This document shows positions 28,501 to 35,154 of a stretch of DNA of 41,891 nucleotides, piece after piece. The notes beneath the pieces were generated by a model. It did not search any database, was not told the origin of the DNA, and was given only the letters and a program-made list of their open reading frames with translations. The DNA comes from Herbaspirillum sp. YR522 (GTDB lineage: Bacteria; Pseudomonadota; Gammaproteobacteria; Burkholderiales; Burkholderiaceae_D), in assembly GCF_000282575.1 (NCBI RefSeq), contig NZ_AKJA01000111.1, positions 1 to 41,891 of the forward strand, written 5' to 3'. Both the position numbers and the translations under genes were made by a program. Each line of letters opens with the position of its first letter. The stretch's first letter is position 1.

Positions 28501-29310
28501 AGGTGTTACCTGCGAATGATCTGCGCTGACCTGATTGGTGCCCGCAGTCACGTGCAGCTCCTTGGCCCAGATGCCCGCATTGACCTCTATGGCCCGCGCA
28601 ATAATTTCCGTAAAGTCGGATTGCGCATCACTGAACCCCGCGCCTTCGATGCGCACTCTGCCGCCGCGCACCACATAGCCATCAAGATTGCCGCCGTTCA
28701 TGATGACTTCGCCTGTGGTCAGCGTCGTACGGGCCGAATTGATGAAGCCGCACCCATCGCAGGTCACGCCTGACGGGTTGGCAATGATGACTTGGGCACG
28801 ATCACCCGCCACCTCGACAAAGCCGCGCAGGTAGCTGGGATTGCTGGAATTGACCTCGTTGACGATCACGCGTGCAGTGCCGTTGGCCAGGTTCGGATTG
28901 CGCTGGATCCATCCTCCCAATTGACTTTGCACGTCGGAGCGGGAATTGTTCAGGACGGCACCATTGCGCTGGACGTCAAACTGGCTATACGTATTGCGGG
29001 ACACACCTGCAGCACTAGGTGTCTGGATGTTGACCTGCGGGACGCCGTTCGCGGTATTGACGATTACCGCCTGCTGCTGTCGAGGCGCACTCGGATCAGC
29101 CACGATCTGCGCCTGCGTGGTCATTGTCGTGCCGACCAGCGTCAGTACCGCCAATCCGATCCAGCTCAACCGTGCCATCGGAAGGGCGACACGCCCCCCT
29201 GATTCCGGGGCTCTCGAGGAAGTGCCGCCACCACTGCGGGCGGTTTCCGCAACGGCCATGAGCATGCCACGGGTTTTATTGAAAACGATGCGATAACGAA
29301 ACTGGTTCAT
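19576..29310 (-). CDS. cdiA: CdiA-like contact-dependent inhibition effector with papain/C39-like toxin domain
   Basis: A giant 3244-residue TpsA exoprotein. The N-terminus (MNQFRYRIVFNKTRG) is an extended signal peptide region, with the hydrophobic core at about 48-62 and cleavage near residue 68. The two-partner secretion domain (about 69-330) has NPNL at 138-141, NPSG at 178-181 and CDGC at 184-187. Filamentous-haemagglutinin repeats follow (NSGTISA-, DNGGSI-like units to about 1000), then a central non-repeat region and haemagglutinin repeats rich in SSSGFS motifs. A pretoxin domain lies near 2800-2950, with VTNN in place of VENN. The C-terminus (about 3085-3244) looks like a papain/C39-like cysteine peptidase: Cys3115 in YACGPTAC, His3198 in EGHFVVID, Asp3218 in IRDPGDG. 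The order cdiB-cdiA-cdiI is the E. coli-type arrangement. The start at 29310 has a purine-rich AAGAAAGAAG upstream. Confidence 0.92.
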   Translation of the reverse strand: MNQFRYRIVFNKTRGMLMAVAETARSGGGTSSRAPESGGRVALPMARLSWIGLAVLTLVGTTMTTQAQIVADPSAPRQQQAVIVNTANGVPQVNIQTPSAAGVSRNTYSQFDVQRNGAVLNNSRSDVQSQLGGWIQRNPNLANGTARVIVNEVNSSNPSYLRGFVEVAGDRAQVIIANPSGVTCDGCGFINSARTTLTTGEVIMNGGNLDGYVVRGGRVRIEGAGFSDAQSDFTEIIARAIEVNAGIWAKELHVTAGTNQVSADHSQVTPVNAQDGKPAFGVDVAQLGGMYANKIFLVGTESGVGMRNAGKIGASVGEVMLTADGRIENSGTLSAQDKMRIQSAGIAPNSLHGIVNTGSIGSATSDVTLNSDGRLDNGGSITAQAAIDINAKEIHNSGTLSAAGSGVSIAADAAADNSGAILAQTEVRISGADVANSGTISAAAGDVNVVARGAVANGGSVIAQRDVTITAQSRAANGGPALSNTGSLSAMGGTVAVKANGSVANAGTIVARDDVRLDLAAQGLASADLSNSGNLTATLGQVSIHADGSIDNGGSVIGQTAVSVVARHTVAVPGQLGLSNAGTISVAGGTALLDITGAVDNAGKLIARDGVQVRVSTGSGPNGISGRYGLRNAGDIGASAGNIELDVDGGLLNTGAIIGKDDVTVATRNAASVAPSGSQFDIDNSGSIQAADGQIQLTADGRISNSGAVMATQSVTLDAANIGRGNFSGSEVGIANTGTVSATAGAVSLKANGNIQNNGTVAAQTDLTLDARNGGAALYNAGKLQASTGKVSLTADGLLDNTVTGFITANQLGLSAQEVENSGSMGAQADASLVARSGFRQASAAALVANGNMVINVAGNYGNAGQLRAATIWLSAAQISNIITAAIQADSITINGSSALTNAGEISARGLLDITASQVDNTGVILGDDLVMRAQTVTNTGNNALLGGGNSVSLWVSSFLSNRNNAVIYSAGNMSIAADAQRDASGLINGTAQVTNEDSIIEAGGNLDIAAVNLRNTRSGVAVTTVRTLDETYAMRAPSWWHNGGNEMYYKPDSSNFNAYEILYVNPSDVLESRQIITPDGYVIGRAVIRTHANDTAFYKGISSNWAAFGQISRASATDGTRVVYFTSQIANVSNPDKVAGGDDPRDGRSDVNWEPMPGYSNQYGNCTTDCIRFVTEQDYTDPNAIYRQDTQHILAPQHDSLEVSRNAHHIANEDRLAASAGAASEIRAGGNASIRIGQSLSNEFSNIVVNGALWLGGASANITNLGQTLYRRHSFDGTFTTAGGTVTAYSMPDISEAIGTTQGAIVGNGGVTIVANNFSNTDLSAGSAANIRNDITPATGSGQSIGTILGGVSTRPGSTAPVGGALPSGSGLPTMSGFPAGALFPQNGNVPVPIRPGVLFQPSASGSYLLETRSQFTDHRTWLSSDYLLTALNVDPGTVQKRLGDGYYEQRLVREQIAQLTGKVSGAANDDSQYQQLLTNGVSTAQAWGLRPGVELSADQVSHLTSDIVWLVSQTVTMPDGSTQDVLVPRVYLAHIDDDALQGTGALVSGANVTIQAANITNKGGMIDGRADGSGRTVLVASNDLANLGGGIAGDDIVISAGGSVRNETLTTTQTYANGQTSGSFTSLSNQAGISAGKNLTVTAGGDIDNIGATLASGRSGDANAGSMVLSASRDVNFATVKTGSTYAANFGGYTGQAQSVAYTGATVNAGGDLSVMAQRDIAMTAAQVNIGTNGKGSGALLAGRSVAIGAAVDESVVESTQTKSRSFTQYEHQGTNVVGSNIGAKDGLTISAGVLEKASLDIVGSNVAAGAALGLSASDNVNIVAMQQSDATHVYNHSSSRSFLSSRSSTDDESRAYSNSIGSSVAGDSVSVQAGNNIAVAGSAVLGVNDVLLKAGGSVDITSTQNTDQFNSSRQSSKSGFAASFGAGVASFGYGSASADGKNSSASVTQQASTLASLNGNLQVQAGQNLSVTASDLGAGRDLTLIARNIDLSAAQNTSEQHSQQQSSSSGFSVGFTYNPLAAFKNAYQQSANNNPAASFIGKNNKYAEAAGEGASAATTPVVVQAGSRSSNSTQDHATSTAQVSTLTAGNNLTLLATDGDITSQGAVMSAEGDALLLAKKNILLDVARSFESQDQTSNAKGWSLDNRGSLPVGMLNANGNGDGTSTSVTGTTLSAGRTVSVSSTEGDITLTAANLVANGDLSVSAARNLTVQSGQDVVANTNRSDNQAIGKVVISDTERFAGYHTEKSQGDNSAVTQVASNLASLAGNVSLSAGDSYGQQASNVLAANNVDITAKSIDITTADNTGSSDQSSSSLKIGAFARVSSPLIDLVNNIENARKSDGRLQVMQGLAAAANGYQAFSGATGGSGSIIKGEVGIGFASANSQDNNRYTHAQGSTIQGGNNVNLTSTQGDIHATGASIAAGETLTLDSARNILLDAAQSTATGSGDNHSAGLEVGVGYSVGAQTGVYAYLSASIGNGKYDYNALTNSNTHLSGDAVVLKSAGDTTLKGADVNAGTIDAAVGGKLAIESVQDKVTQHSEQNSIGGRAQISIGTAWEASSSASRSTASGSSSFVNQQSGLFAREGGYHVTADSVALKGGVIGSTDAGKSELTTNSISFENLENKMEYSASTMSLSGGISGGGKADSKSESKVGEEGSAAQAGSKNSLSNGAPTPNLTPGIILQDNGSDSSTAYATLTGGKINIGGQTTTDATSLGAHTDLATANSTIEALPDLRNVMKEQQAMAAAANTVIATTVQIAGDIAKSREKDAQTKGDLEEAKKWGPTGEHTRDLKTVVSVLVGALAGQGPGQLAATAAAPYLANAIGNYFSQPGNENQPAQVLSHALLGGILAAANGGSAAVGATAGAVGELAAQAITKELYPHAYDDDGVFHADRLSTSETQTVIALSAAAGALVGALGGGTSLDTVIGTNVATNAVTNNYLTKKQILEKQKEIQTCNGDSDCVLAIEKKYVRTSYLQNNKALTEGVMALEILKSQRQELSRVLENECAIPASCHSAASESIRQIDEIIAYAPTRESLLSALDTAKTVVELAGTVLGITEWAIATRNAANFAKSVTSFSSGAGGAGGDTGLIVRNGDRLVLDQRYISDIGGYACGPTACAMVLNDNGKWVNITEIAKAAGIVPGRGTDIISLTEALQNSGLSSARWAMNATLDDLAVATSKGNAAIGRILLENGEGHFVVIDGVTVRQGKSVVAIRDPGDGSQYFLPVNTFTNKFGGQVVFTK

Positions 29311-29349
29311 CTTCTTCTTTCTTCTGGATAGCGTGCGGCAGTGCCGCTA

Positions 29350-31170
29350 TCAAAACGACCACATGAGGTTGAAACCAGCGGCAAGAGGCGCCGTATGGAA
29401 TCGGTCGGGCTTGGAAATCGGCGTGGCGCCAAAGAATTCATACGACACACGCCCGATTGCTCCGCGCAGCCCCGCGACAGCGCCAGCCAGGCGGCGCCCC
29501 GTCAATAGGGCAGCGGAGGGACCGCCTACCTGTCCATAGTCCGCTCCTACGTAGAGCTCTTGGCCGCTTGCGCCCAATGCGGCCGAGAGTTCATTGCGAA
29601 CGAACCAGCCGTTTTCGGCCAACAACGTCACCTCACCGTCAAAACCCCGCACGGTGTAGCGACCGCCGATGGAAAATCGGTCCTGTGGCGTCAGTGGTGT
29701 CCCGTTCCATTGCGCGCGCGCCGTCATGGTGTAGCGCACCGCCTGTTTTCCCCAAGGCGCCTGCAATGCAAACGGGAGATTGAAGGAAAGATCGGCAGTG
29801 CTGATGCGAAAGCGCGAAGTGCCTTCGCCGAAGGCCTCTTCAGGGGCGGGCAATGAATCAAAAGCGCCAGTTCCCCGCTTGTGGGCCACAGAGAGATCGA
29901 GCGTGGCGTCACCGATGAACTCGCGATGCGCGATGCCAATCTCCCACCCTGCGGTACGGCGCCGTTGCACCTCCACTTCGGTATCGTCCACGTAGTTGCT
30001 CGACGCCTTGACAAAGCCCTTGAACGAGAGCGTCGTCTTGCGCACGGCGTCGCGGTAGACCAGATGTGAGAGCTTGAGCTCGTTGTTTTCGCTCTTGCCG
30101 CTATACATGTAGGTCTGGCTGATGCCTGCCACGGCCTGGTGATAGTTGCTGGCGCTATTGGTAAATGCGACGCTCCAGTAGCCAAATGGGACCGAATAGT
30201 GCGTTACGTGGCTTTGACTTCCGCGCGCGCCGGCATCACCGCCGCCGAGGTCGTGGTTATAGCTGATGTAGAACAAGTCGTTGAGCGCCAACCAATTGTC
30301 CAGCGACACGGTGGCGCTGCCCTGATACTTGCCGGTGGATCTGGTGCCGCCGTCGTCGACGGAAAGCGTCAGGCGTAATGGAACCGCCTGCCGATAACTG
30401 ATCACGAGATCGCTATCTCCCGCCCGTGCGCCATCGCCCTCACTGGGGACAACCTTGATGTCGGCCTCCGCAGTGGGCACGCGCTTGAAGTTTTCCAGGC
30501 CTTGCTCGATATCGCGCAGATTGAGCAAGTCACCCGGCGCTGCCGGTACCGCGTTCCACTGTGTGGCATGAGGTGCGGCATCGGCCGCGAAGCGAATGGC
30601 GCGAATACGACCCGGTACCACCGTCAATCGCAATTCACCGCTGGCGATATCCTGCGGTTCGGCCAACACCCGCGTGGTGACGTAGCCGCGCTCGACGATG
30701 CCGTTCTGGATACGGGCCATGACCGCATTGATCCCCTGCGCACCGAGGCAGCGGCCGATTACGGGATCGTCGCCCCCCGTGATGTTGCTCAGCGCAAACT
30801 GGAAGCGCGGTGCCAGCTCACCGCCCAATACCACCCGAGTCACGGGAAAACACGGCGTCTCGCGCTCCGGGATCGTGCCGGCAGCCTCCTTGGCGCCCGC
30901 TTCTGGCAGCCGCACATCCGGCCGCAGCTCTTGCTGGCTTCGTAACTGCCGCTCTCGCTCCTGCTGGCGCTGATACTCCTGTGCCGATGCATCGGTCTGC
31001 GACCAGGCCGGGCCGCCATGACCGACGCCGGCCAAAATGGCCAGCAACATCAATGCGATGCGTGGCCGGCCTCCGATGCTTTGAATGAACTGCGGCCGAT
31101 CGGCCGTGACTGACAACGAAAACGTGAACGAGCCTCGCCCCCGCCCAAGATTGCTTTTCTTGCGCCCCAC
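29350..31170 (-). CDS. cdiB: CdiB-like TpsB outer-membrane transporter
   Basis: Exports CdiA across the outer membrane (type Vb secretion). It has 606 residues. A basic N-terminus and a hydrophobic stretch (about 37-57, ending AWSQ) form an extended signal peptide. A Gln/Arg-rich linker helix (about 58-85) follows, then two POTRA domains (about 105-250, with CFPVTRVVLGGEL and VVPGRIRAIRFAADA), then a 16-strand-type beta-barrel. RYTVRGFDGE near residue 500 is the loop-6 VRGF/Y motif, and the chain ends in the aromatic residue Phe that the outer-membrane assembly machinery recognises. The start is a GTG at 31170 with GGGGTG upstream; Met41 is a possible alternative but would remove the N-terminal part of the signal region. 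It is 39 bases upstream of cdiA and probably co-transcribed. Confidence 0.92.
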   Translation of the reverse strand: MGRKKSNLGRGRGSFTFSLSVTADRPQFIQSIGGRPRIALMLLAILAGVGHGGPAWSQTDASAQEYQRQQERERQLRSQQELRPDVRLPEAGAKEAAGTIPERETPCFPVTRVVLGGELAPRFQFALSNITGGDDPVIGRCLGAQGINAVMARIQNGIVERGYVTTRVLAEPQDIASGELRLTVVPGRIRAIRFAADAAPHATQWNAVPAAPGDLLNLRDIEQGLENFKRVPTAEADIKVVPSEGDGARAGDSDLVISYRQAVPLRLTLSVDDGGTRSTGKYQGSATVSLDNWLALNDLFYISYNHDLGGGDAGARGSQSHVTHYSVPFGYWSVAFTNSASNYHQAVAGISQTYMYSGKSENNELKLSHLVYRDAVRKTTLSFKGFVKASSNYVDDTEVEVQRRRTAGWEIGIAHREFIGDATLDLSVAHKRGTGAFDSLPAPEEAFGEGTSRFRISTADLSFNLPFALQAPWGKQAVRYTMTARAQWNGTPLTPQDRFSIGGRYTVRGFDGEVTLLAENGWFVRNELSAALGASGQELYVGADYGQVGGPSAALLTGRRLAGAVAGLRGAIGRVSYEFFGATPISKPDRFHTAPLAAGFNLMWSF

Positions 31171-31500
31171 AACGACACCCCGTGATGTTTATTTTAGATT
31201 TATTACTGCGGCGAAATTTTACCGGGAAGCATCATTCTTTGGTGATGAGAACGTTAAATTTTGTGAAGAAAGTTATTGATTACAACGTTCGATTAACAGG
31301 GCGACATTTCAGATTGCTAATTAATTTCTAAAAACCCAAGCAATCCACAGGGTGACGATCCAATTCGATTATTCGATTCTTCGCTGACATGTTCGCGCCC
31401 CGAACTAATAACCTGGTACAGCGCCAGCCGCCGATCACCTGCCGCAGCCCTGCCATCTGGCCTGGCCACCAACCATTCCCGCATAAGCAATCACATTTTT
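31171..31500. other. AT-rich divergent intergenic region between cdiB and metN
   Basis: These 330 bases hold the promoter region for the cdi operon (minus strand) and the distal upstream region of metN. The first 150 bases are markedly AT-rich. A minus-strand TAAAAT at 31196-31191 could be the cdi -10 element. Two AACGTT palindromes occur in the 31250-31300 stretch, and ATTCGATT is duplicated in tandem at 31363-31378. I see no gene. Confidence 0.4.
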
Positions 31501-31558
31501 ATCAGTTCCGGCTCGGCAACACGCCGGGCTAGACTGGACCAGTCCATTCAGAACTGAT
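31501..31558 (+). promoter_or_regulatory. Structured leader or operator upstream of metN
   Basis: ATCAGTTC (31501-31508) and GAACTGAT (31551-31558) are perfect 8-base reverse complements. They enclose two smaller inverted repeats: CGGC/GCCG (31509-31512 and 31523-31526) and GACTG/CAGTC (31532-31536 and 31540-31544). As RNA this could fold into a three-way junction whose closing stem ends four bases before the GTG start of metN and so could block translation initiation. As DNA, GACTGG-A-CCAGTC could be an operator. It does not match a SAM or SAH riboswitch that I can recognise. Confidence 0.4.
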
Positions 31559-31562
31559 CAAC

Positions 31563-32570
31563 GTGATTCGCATCGAGCACCTGCACAAGAGTTATCACAC
31601 CGGCAAGCGCGACATCGTCGCCCTGGCCGACATCGACCTCGACATCGCCCAGGGCGAGGTGTTCGGCATCATCGGCCGCTCCGGCGCCGGCAAGAGCACG
31701 CTGATCCGCACCCTCAACATGCTCGAACGCCCCGACGCCGGGCGCGTGCTCATCGAAGGTGTCGACATCACCACCCTGGGGCACGAGGCGCTGCTGGGAC
31801 TGCGCCAGCGCATCGGCATGATCTTCCAGCACTTCAACCTGCTCAACGCCCGCACCGTGGCCGACAATATCGACTGGCCACTCAAGATCACCGGCCGCTA
31901 CAGTCGCCAGCAGCGCAGCGCGCGGGTGTCCGAGTTGCTGCAACTGGTCGGGCTGGAAGCGCATCGCGACCAATACCCGGCGCAACTGTCGGGCGGCCAG
32001 AAGCAACGCGTGGGCATCGCCCGCGCCCTGGCCAATACGCCGCAACTGCTGCTGTGCGACGAGGCCACCTCGTCGCTCGATCCCGAAACCACCCATTCGA
32101 TCCTGCGCCTGCTGCTCGACATCAATCGCAAGCTGGGCTTGACCATCGTGCTGATCACGCACGAAATGGAAGTCATCCGTACCGTGTGCGACCGCATGGC
32201 CGTGCTCGATGGCGGCCGCGTGGTCGAAAGCGGCCCGGTGGTCGAGCTGTTCCTGCAACCTCGGCATGCCGTCACGCGACGCCTGCTTGCCGCCGCCGAG
32301 GCCGAGGACGACCAGTTGCCGCGGCAAGCGCGCGCCGGCAGTCGGCTGGTACGACTGTCGTATGCGGGCGAACTGGCGGCGCAACCGATCCTGTCGCAAC
32401 TGACCCAGGCCACGACGGCACTGGCGACCATCGTCGAGGGCCATGTGTCACGCATCAAGGACACCCCTTACGGCCAGTTGCTGGTCGAGTTCTCCGGTGG
32501 CGAAGAGGCGGTGCAGCAAGTACTGGCACGACTGGCGCAACGCCGGATCCGGCATGAGGTATTGGCATGA
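31563..32570 (+). CDS. metN: Methionine ABC transporter ATP-binding protein
   Basis: Cytoplasmic ATPase of the D-/L-methionine importer, 335 residues. It starts MIRIEHLHKSY from a GTG codon; this opening matches the family and no nearby ATG is in frame. Walker A GRSGAGKST is at 38-46, the Q-loop IFQHFNLL at 88-95, signature LSGGQKQR at 142-149 and Walker B LLLCDE at 162-167. The C-terminal NIL domain (about 260-335) is the site where methionine binds and inhibits transport in this family. The stop overlaps the metI start by ATGA. The leader carries the inverted repeats at 31501-31558. Confidence 0.95.
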   Translation: MIRIEHLHKSYHTGKRDIVALADIDLDIAQGEVFGIIGRSGAGKSTLIRTLNMLERPDAGRVLIEGVDITTLGHEALLGLRQRIGMIFQHFNLLNARTVADNIDWPLKITGRYSRQQRSARVSELLQLVGLEAHRDQYPAQLSGGQKQRVGIARALANTPQLLLCDEATSSLDPETTHSILRLLLDINRKLGLTIVLITHEMEVIRTVCDRMAVLDGGRVVESGPVVELFLQPRHAVTRRLLAAAEAEDDQLPRQARAGSRLVRLSYAGELAAQPILSQLTQATTALATIVEGHVSRIKDTPYGQLLVEFSGGEEAVQQVLARLAQRRIRHEVLA

Positions 32571-33238
32571 GCGCCGTCTTCGACCTGAGCCTGCTCGATT
32601 GGCCCGAAGTGTGGGATGCCACCGTGGAAACACTGGCCATGACCGCCGGTTCGCTGTTCTTTACCGTGCTGCTGGGCTTGCCGCTGGGGATCCTGCTGTT
32701 CCTGACCAACCGTCGCCAGTTGCTGCAGCAACGCGGTATCTACCTGGCCTTGTCGCTGGTGGTCAATGTGCTGCGCTCGGTGCCGTTCCTGATCCTGCTG
32801 ATCGTGCTGATTCCGTTCACGCTGTGGCTGGTCGGCACTTCGCTGGGGGTCACCGGGGCGATCCCGCCGCTGGTGATCGGCACCGCGCCGTTCTTCGCCC
32901 GGCTGACCGAAAGCGTGCTGCGCGAGATCGACCGCGGCGTGATCGAGGCCTGTACCGCCATGGGCGCGCGGCGCCGCCAGATCATCTTCGGCGCCTTGCT
33001 GCCCGAGGCGCTGCCGGGACTGGTGGCGGCCGTCACCATCACCGCCATCACCCTCATGTCGTACGCCGCCATGTCGGGCGTGATCGGTGGCGGCGGCCTG
33101 GGCGACCTGGCCATTCGCTACGGCTATCAACGCTTCCAGACCGAAGTGATGGTGGTCACCGTGGCCATCCTGGTGGTGCTGGTGCAATTGCTGCAGTTCT
33201 TCGGCGACCGCCTGGTGCTGCGCCTGACGCGTCGCTGA
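32567..33238 (+). CDS. metI: Methionine ABC transporter permease
   Basis: Inner-membrane permease of 223 residues with five membrane helices, the normal MetI size. The N-terminal segment LLDWPEVWDATVETLAMTAGSLFF leads into the first helix. The EAA coupling loop GVIEACTAMGARRRQIIF contacts MetN, and MSGVIGGGGLGDLAIRYGYQRF is the usual family stretch near the C-terminus. It overlaps metN by four bases and is followed after 45 bases by metQ. Confidence 0.95.
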   Translation: MSAVFDLSLLDWPEVWDATVETLAMTAGSLFFTVLLGLPLGILLFLTNRRQLLQQRGIYLALSLVVNVLRSVPFLILLIVLIPFTLWLVGTSLGVTGAIPPLVIGTAPFFARLTESVLREIDRGVIEACTAMGARRRQIIFGALLPEALPGLVAAVTITAITLMSYAAMSGVIGGGGLGDLAIRYGYQRFQTEVMVVTVAILVVLVQLLQFFGDRLVLRLTRR

Positions 33239-33283
33239 CGCAATCCAACCCTCAATCGAGCATCATCACAAGGAGCACTCCGC

Positions 33284-34075
33284 ATGAAAATCAAACTGAT
33301 CCCTGCCCTGGTCCTGGGCGCTGCCCTGGGCTTGACCGCTGCCGCGCACGCCGCCGACAAGCTGGTGATCGCCGCCACGCCCGTGCCGCACGCCGAGATC
33401 CTGGAGCACATCAAGCCGGCGCTGGCCAAGGAAGGCATCGAGCTGCAGGTGAAGGTATTTACCGACTACGTGCAACCGGCCGCGCAGACCAACGAGAAAC
33501 AGGTCGACGGTAATTTCTTCCTGCACCAGCCCTACCTCGACCAGTTCAAGAAGAGCCACAAGAACGACATCGAGGTGCCGGTGACCAAGGTCCACGTCGA
33601 ACCCTTCGCGGCCTATTCGCTGAAATACAAGAAGACTGCCGACATCCCGGTCGGCGCGACCATCGCCATCCCCAACGATCCCTCCAATTCGGGGCGAGCG
33701 TTGCTGCTGCTGGCGCGCAATGGCCTCATCAAGTTGAAGGACACATCCAACATCTCGTCGACCCAGAAGGACATCACCGGGAACCCGAAGAAGCTGAAGT
33801 TCCGCGCGCTCGAGGCGGCCACCCTGCCGCGCGTGCTCAACCAGGTCGACGTGGCGTTGATCAACACCAACTACGCGCTGGAGGCCAAGCTCAATCCGGT
33901 CAAGGATTCGCTGTTCATCGAAGACGCCGATTCGCCCTACGCCAACCTGCTGGTGGCGCGCGAGGACAACAAGGACAGTGCCGCCATCAAGAAACTGGCG
34001 GCGGCACTGAACACCCCGGACGTCAAGAAGTTCATCGAAGACAAATACCAGGGCGCGGTGGTGCCGGCGTTCTGA
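33284..34075 (+). CDS. metQ: Methionine-binding protein of the ABC importer
   Basis: Periplasmic NlpA/MetQ-family binding protein, 263 residues. The signal peptide runs MKIKLIPALVLGAALGLTAA with a probable cleavage at AHA-A (about residue 23). No lipobox cysteine is present, so it is predicted to be a soluble periplasmic protein rather than a lipoprotein as in E. coli MetQ. Family stretches include VIAATPVPHAEILE, FTDYVQPAAQ, GNFFLHQPYLD and IPNDPSNSGRALLLL. An AAGGAG ribosome binding site lies upstream. It completes a metNIQ operon. Confidence 0.94.
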   Translation: MKIKLIPALVLGAALGLTAAAHAADKLVIAATPVPHAEILEHIKPALAKEGIELQVKVFTDYVQPAAQTNEKQVDGNFFLHQPYLDQFKKSHKNDIEVPVTKVHVEPFAAYSLKYKKTADIPVGATIAIPNDPSNSGRALLLLARNGLIKLKDTSNISSTQKDITGNPKKLKFRALEAATLPRVLNQVDVALINTNYALEAKLNPVKDSLFIEDADSPYANLLVAREDNKDSAAIKKLAAALNTPDVKKFIEDKYQGAVVPAF

Positions 34076-34120
34076 TCGCGCCGATGCTGGCGGGCCGCAC
34101 CTCCAAGGCCATCCATCACC

Positions 34121-34141
34121 TGCGCGTGACCGGCACGCGCA
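34121..34141. terminator. GC-rich hairpin between metQ and a convergent LysR gene
   Basis: TGCGCGTG (34121-34128) and CACGCGCA (34134-34141) form a perfect 8-bp stem with a 5-base loop. It lies between the metQ stop and the convergent LysR stop, the usual place for a bidirectional terminator. There is no T-run on either strand, so termination is uncertain. Confidence 0.35.
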
Positions 34142-34147
34142 AAAGCC

Positions 34148-35053
34148 TCACAGCCTGCTGGCCAGCTCGGCGACGAAGTCGCGCACCCAGCGCTGGCCGG
34201 CATGACCATGATCATGTTCATGCCACAGCATGGCGACACCGAAGCCCGGCACGGCAAGAGGACATGGGACGATCCTCAATGGCACACCGCACTCGCGTAC
34301 CAGGCGCGCCGGCACCAGCGCGACCAGATCCGAGTGGGCCACCATGTCGGGCAGCAGCAGGAACGACGACGCCGACACCACCACGTTGCGGCGATACCCC
34401 AGGGCAGCCAGGGCGTCGTCGACCGGCGTCGAGAAGTCGCTGCCATGCAACGACACGATGACCTGGTCGAGCGCGGCAAACTGTGGCACCGACAGCTTTC
34501 TGCGCAGTCGCGGATGCCGTTGCCTGCCAATCAACACGTAATGCTCATCGAACAGATGCCGGGTACGCAGGCTGGCCGGCGCATGCTCGGGCGACATCAG
34601 CGCCAGATCCACTTCGCCGCTGGCCATCTGCGCTTCCAGTTGCGCCACATCCAGATGACGCAACGCGATCCGCACGCCCGGCGCCTGCTTGCGCAGCGCA
34701 ACGAGCAACGGTTGCACGATGACCTTCTGCAGGTAATCCGTGCAGGCGATGCTGACCGTCAGGCGCGCCGTCTTCGGATCGAAATGACGGTGCTCGGCCA
34801 GCGTGGCGCGCACCTGGTCGAGCGCCTGCCGCAACGGTTCGCGCAGCGTCAGCGCCTTGGCGGTAGGCATCATCGCCCGGTGCCCGGGCACCAGCAACGC
34901 ATCGTCGAACAGCGTGCGCAAGCGATTCAACTGGCTGCTGACCGCCGGCTGGCTCAGGCACAGGCGGTCGGCGGCGCGACTCACGTTGCGTTCCGCCAGC
35001 AGCGTCTCCAGCGTGAGCAGAAGATTGAGGTCGAGGCGTTTCGTAGTATTCAT
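34148..35053 (-). CDS. LysR-family transcriptional regulator, NodD/SyrM-like
   Basis: A 301-residue LysR protein. The N-terminal winged helix (about 7-66) reads LDLNLLLTLETLLAERNVSR then AADRLCLSQPAVSSQLNRLR; the LDLNLL opening and NVSRAA helix are typical of the NodD/SyrM/LeuO-like branch. The effector domain follows from about residue 95. It is divergent from the NAD(P)H quinone reductase-like gene with about 100 bases between, so it probably controls that gene. Confidence 0.87.
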   Translation of the reverse strand: MNTTKRLDLNLLLTLETLLAERNVSRAADRLCLSQPAVSSQLNRLRTLFDDALLVPGHRAMMPTAKALTLREPLRQALDQVRATLAEHRHFDPKTARLTVSIACTDYLQKVIVQPLLVALRKQAPGVRIALRHLDVAQLEAQMASGEVDLALMSPEHAPASLRTRHLFDEHYVLIGRQRHPRLRRKLSVPQFAALDQVIVSLHGSDFSTPVDDALAALGYRRNVVVSASSFLLLPDMVAHSDLVALVPARLVRECGVPLRIVPCPLAVPGFGVAMLWHEHDHGHAGQRWVRDFVAELASRL

Positions 35054-35154
35054 TTAATGGATAGCAGGTCAGAAGTAATGTGATTTTACAGATACCATGG
35101 GCAAGCTCACACTCAGGCGGATCCCTCATCCACCTTTTCAGTGAAAGCCAGGCC

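Noticed and set aside
31171..31562. Known SAM or SAH riboswitch upstream of metN
   Set aside because: I could not find the conserved core of any known class; only the stems at 31501-31558 stand out.
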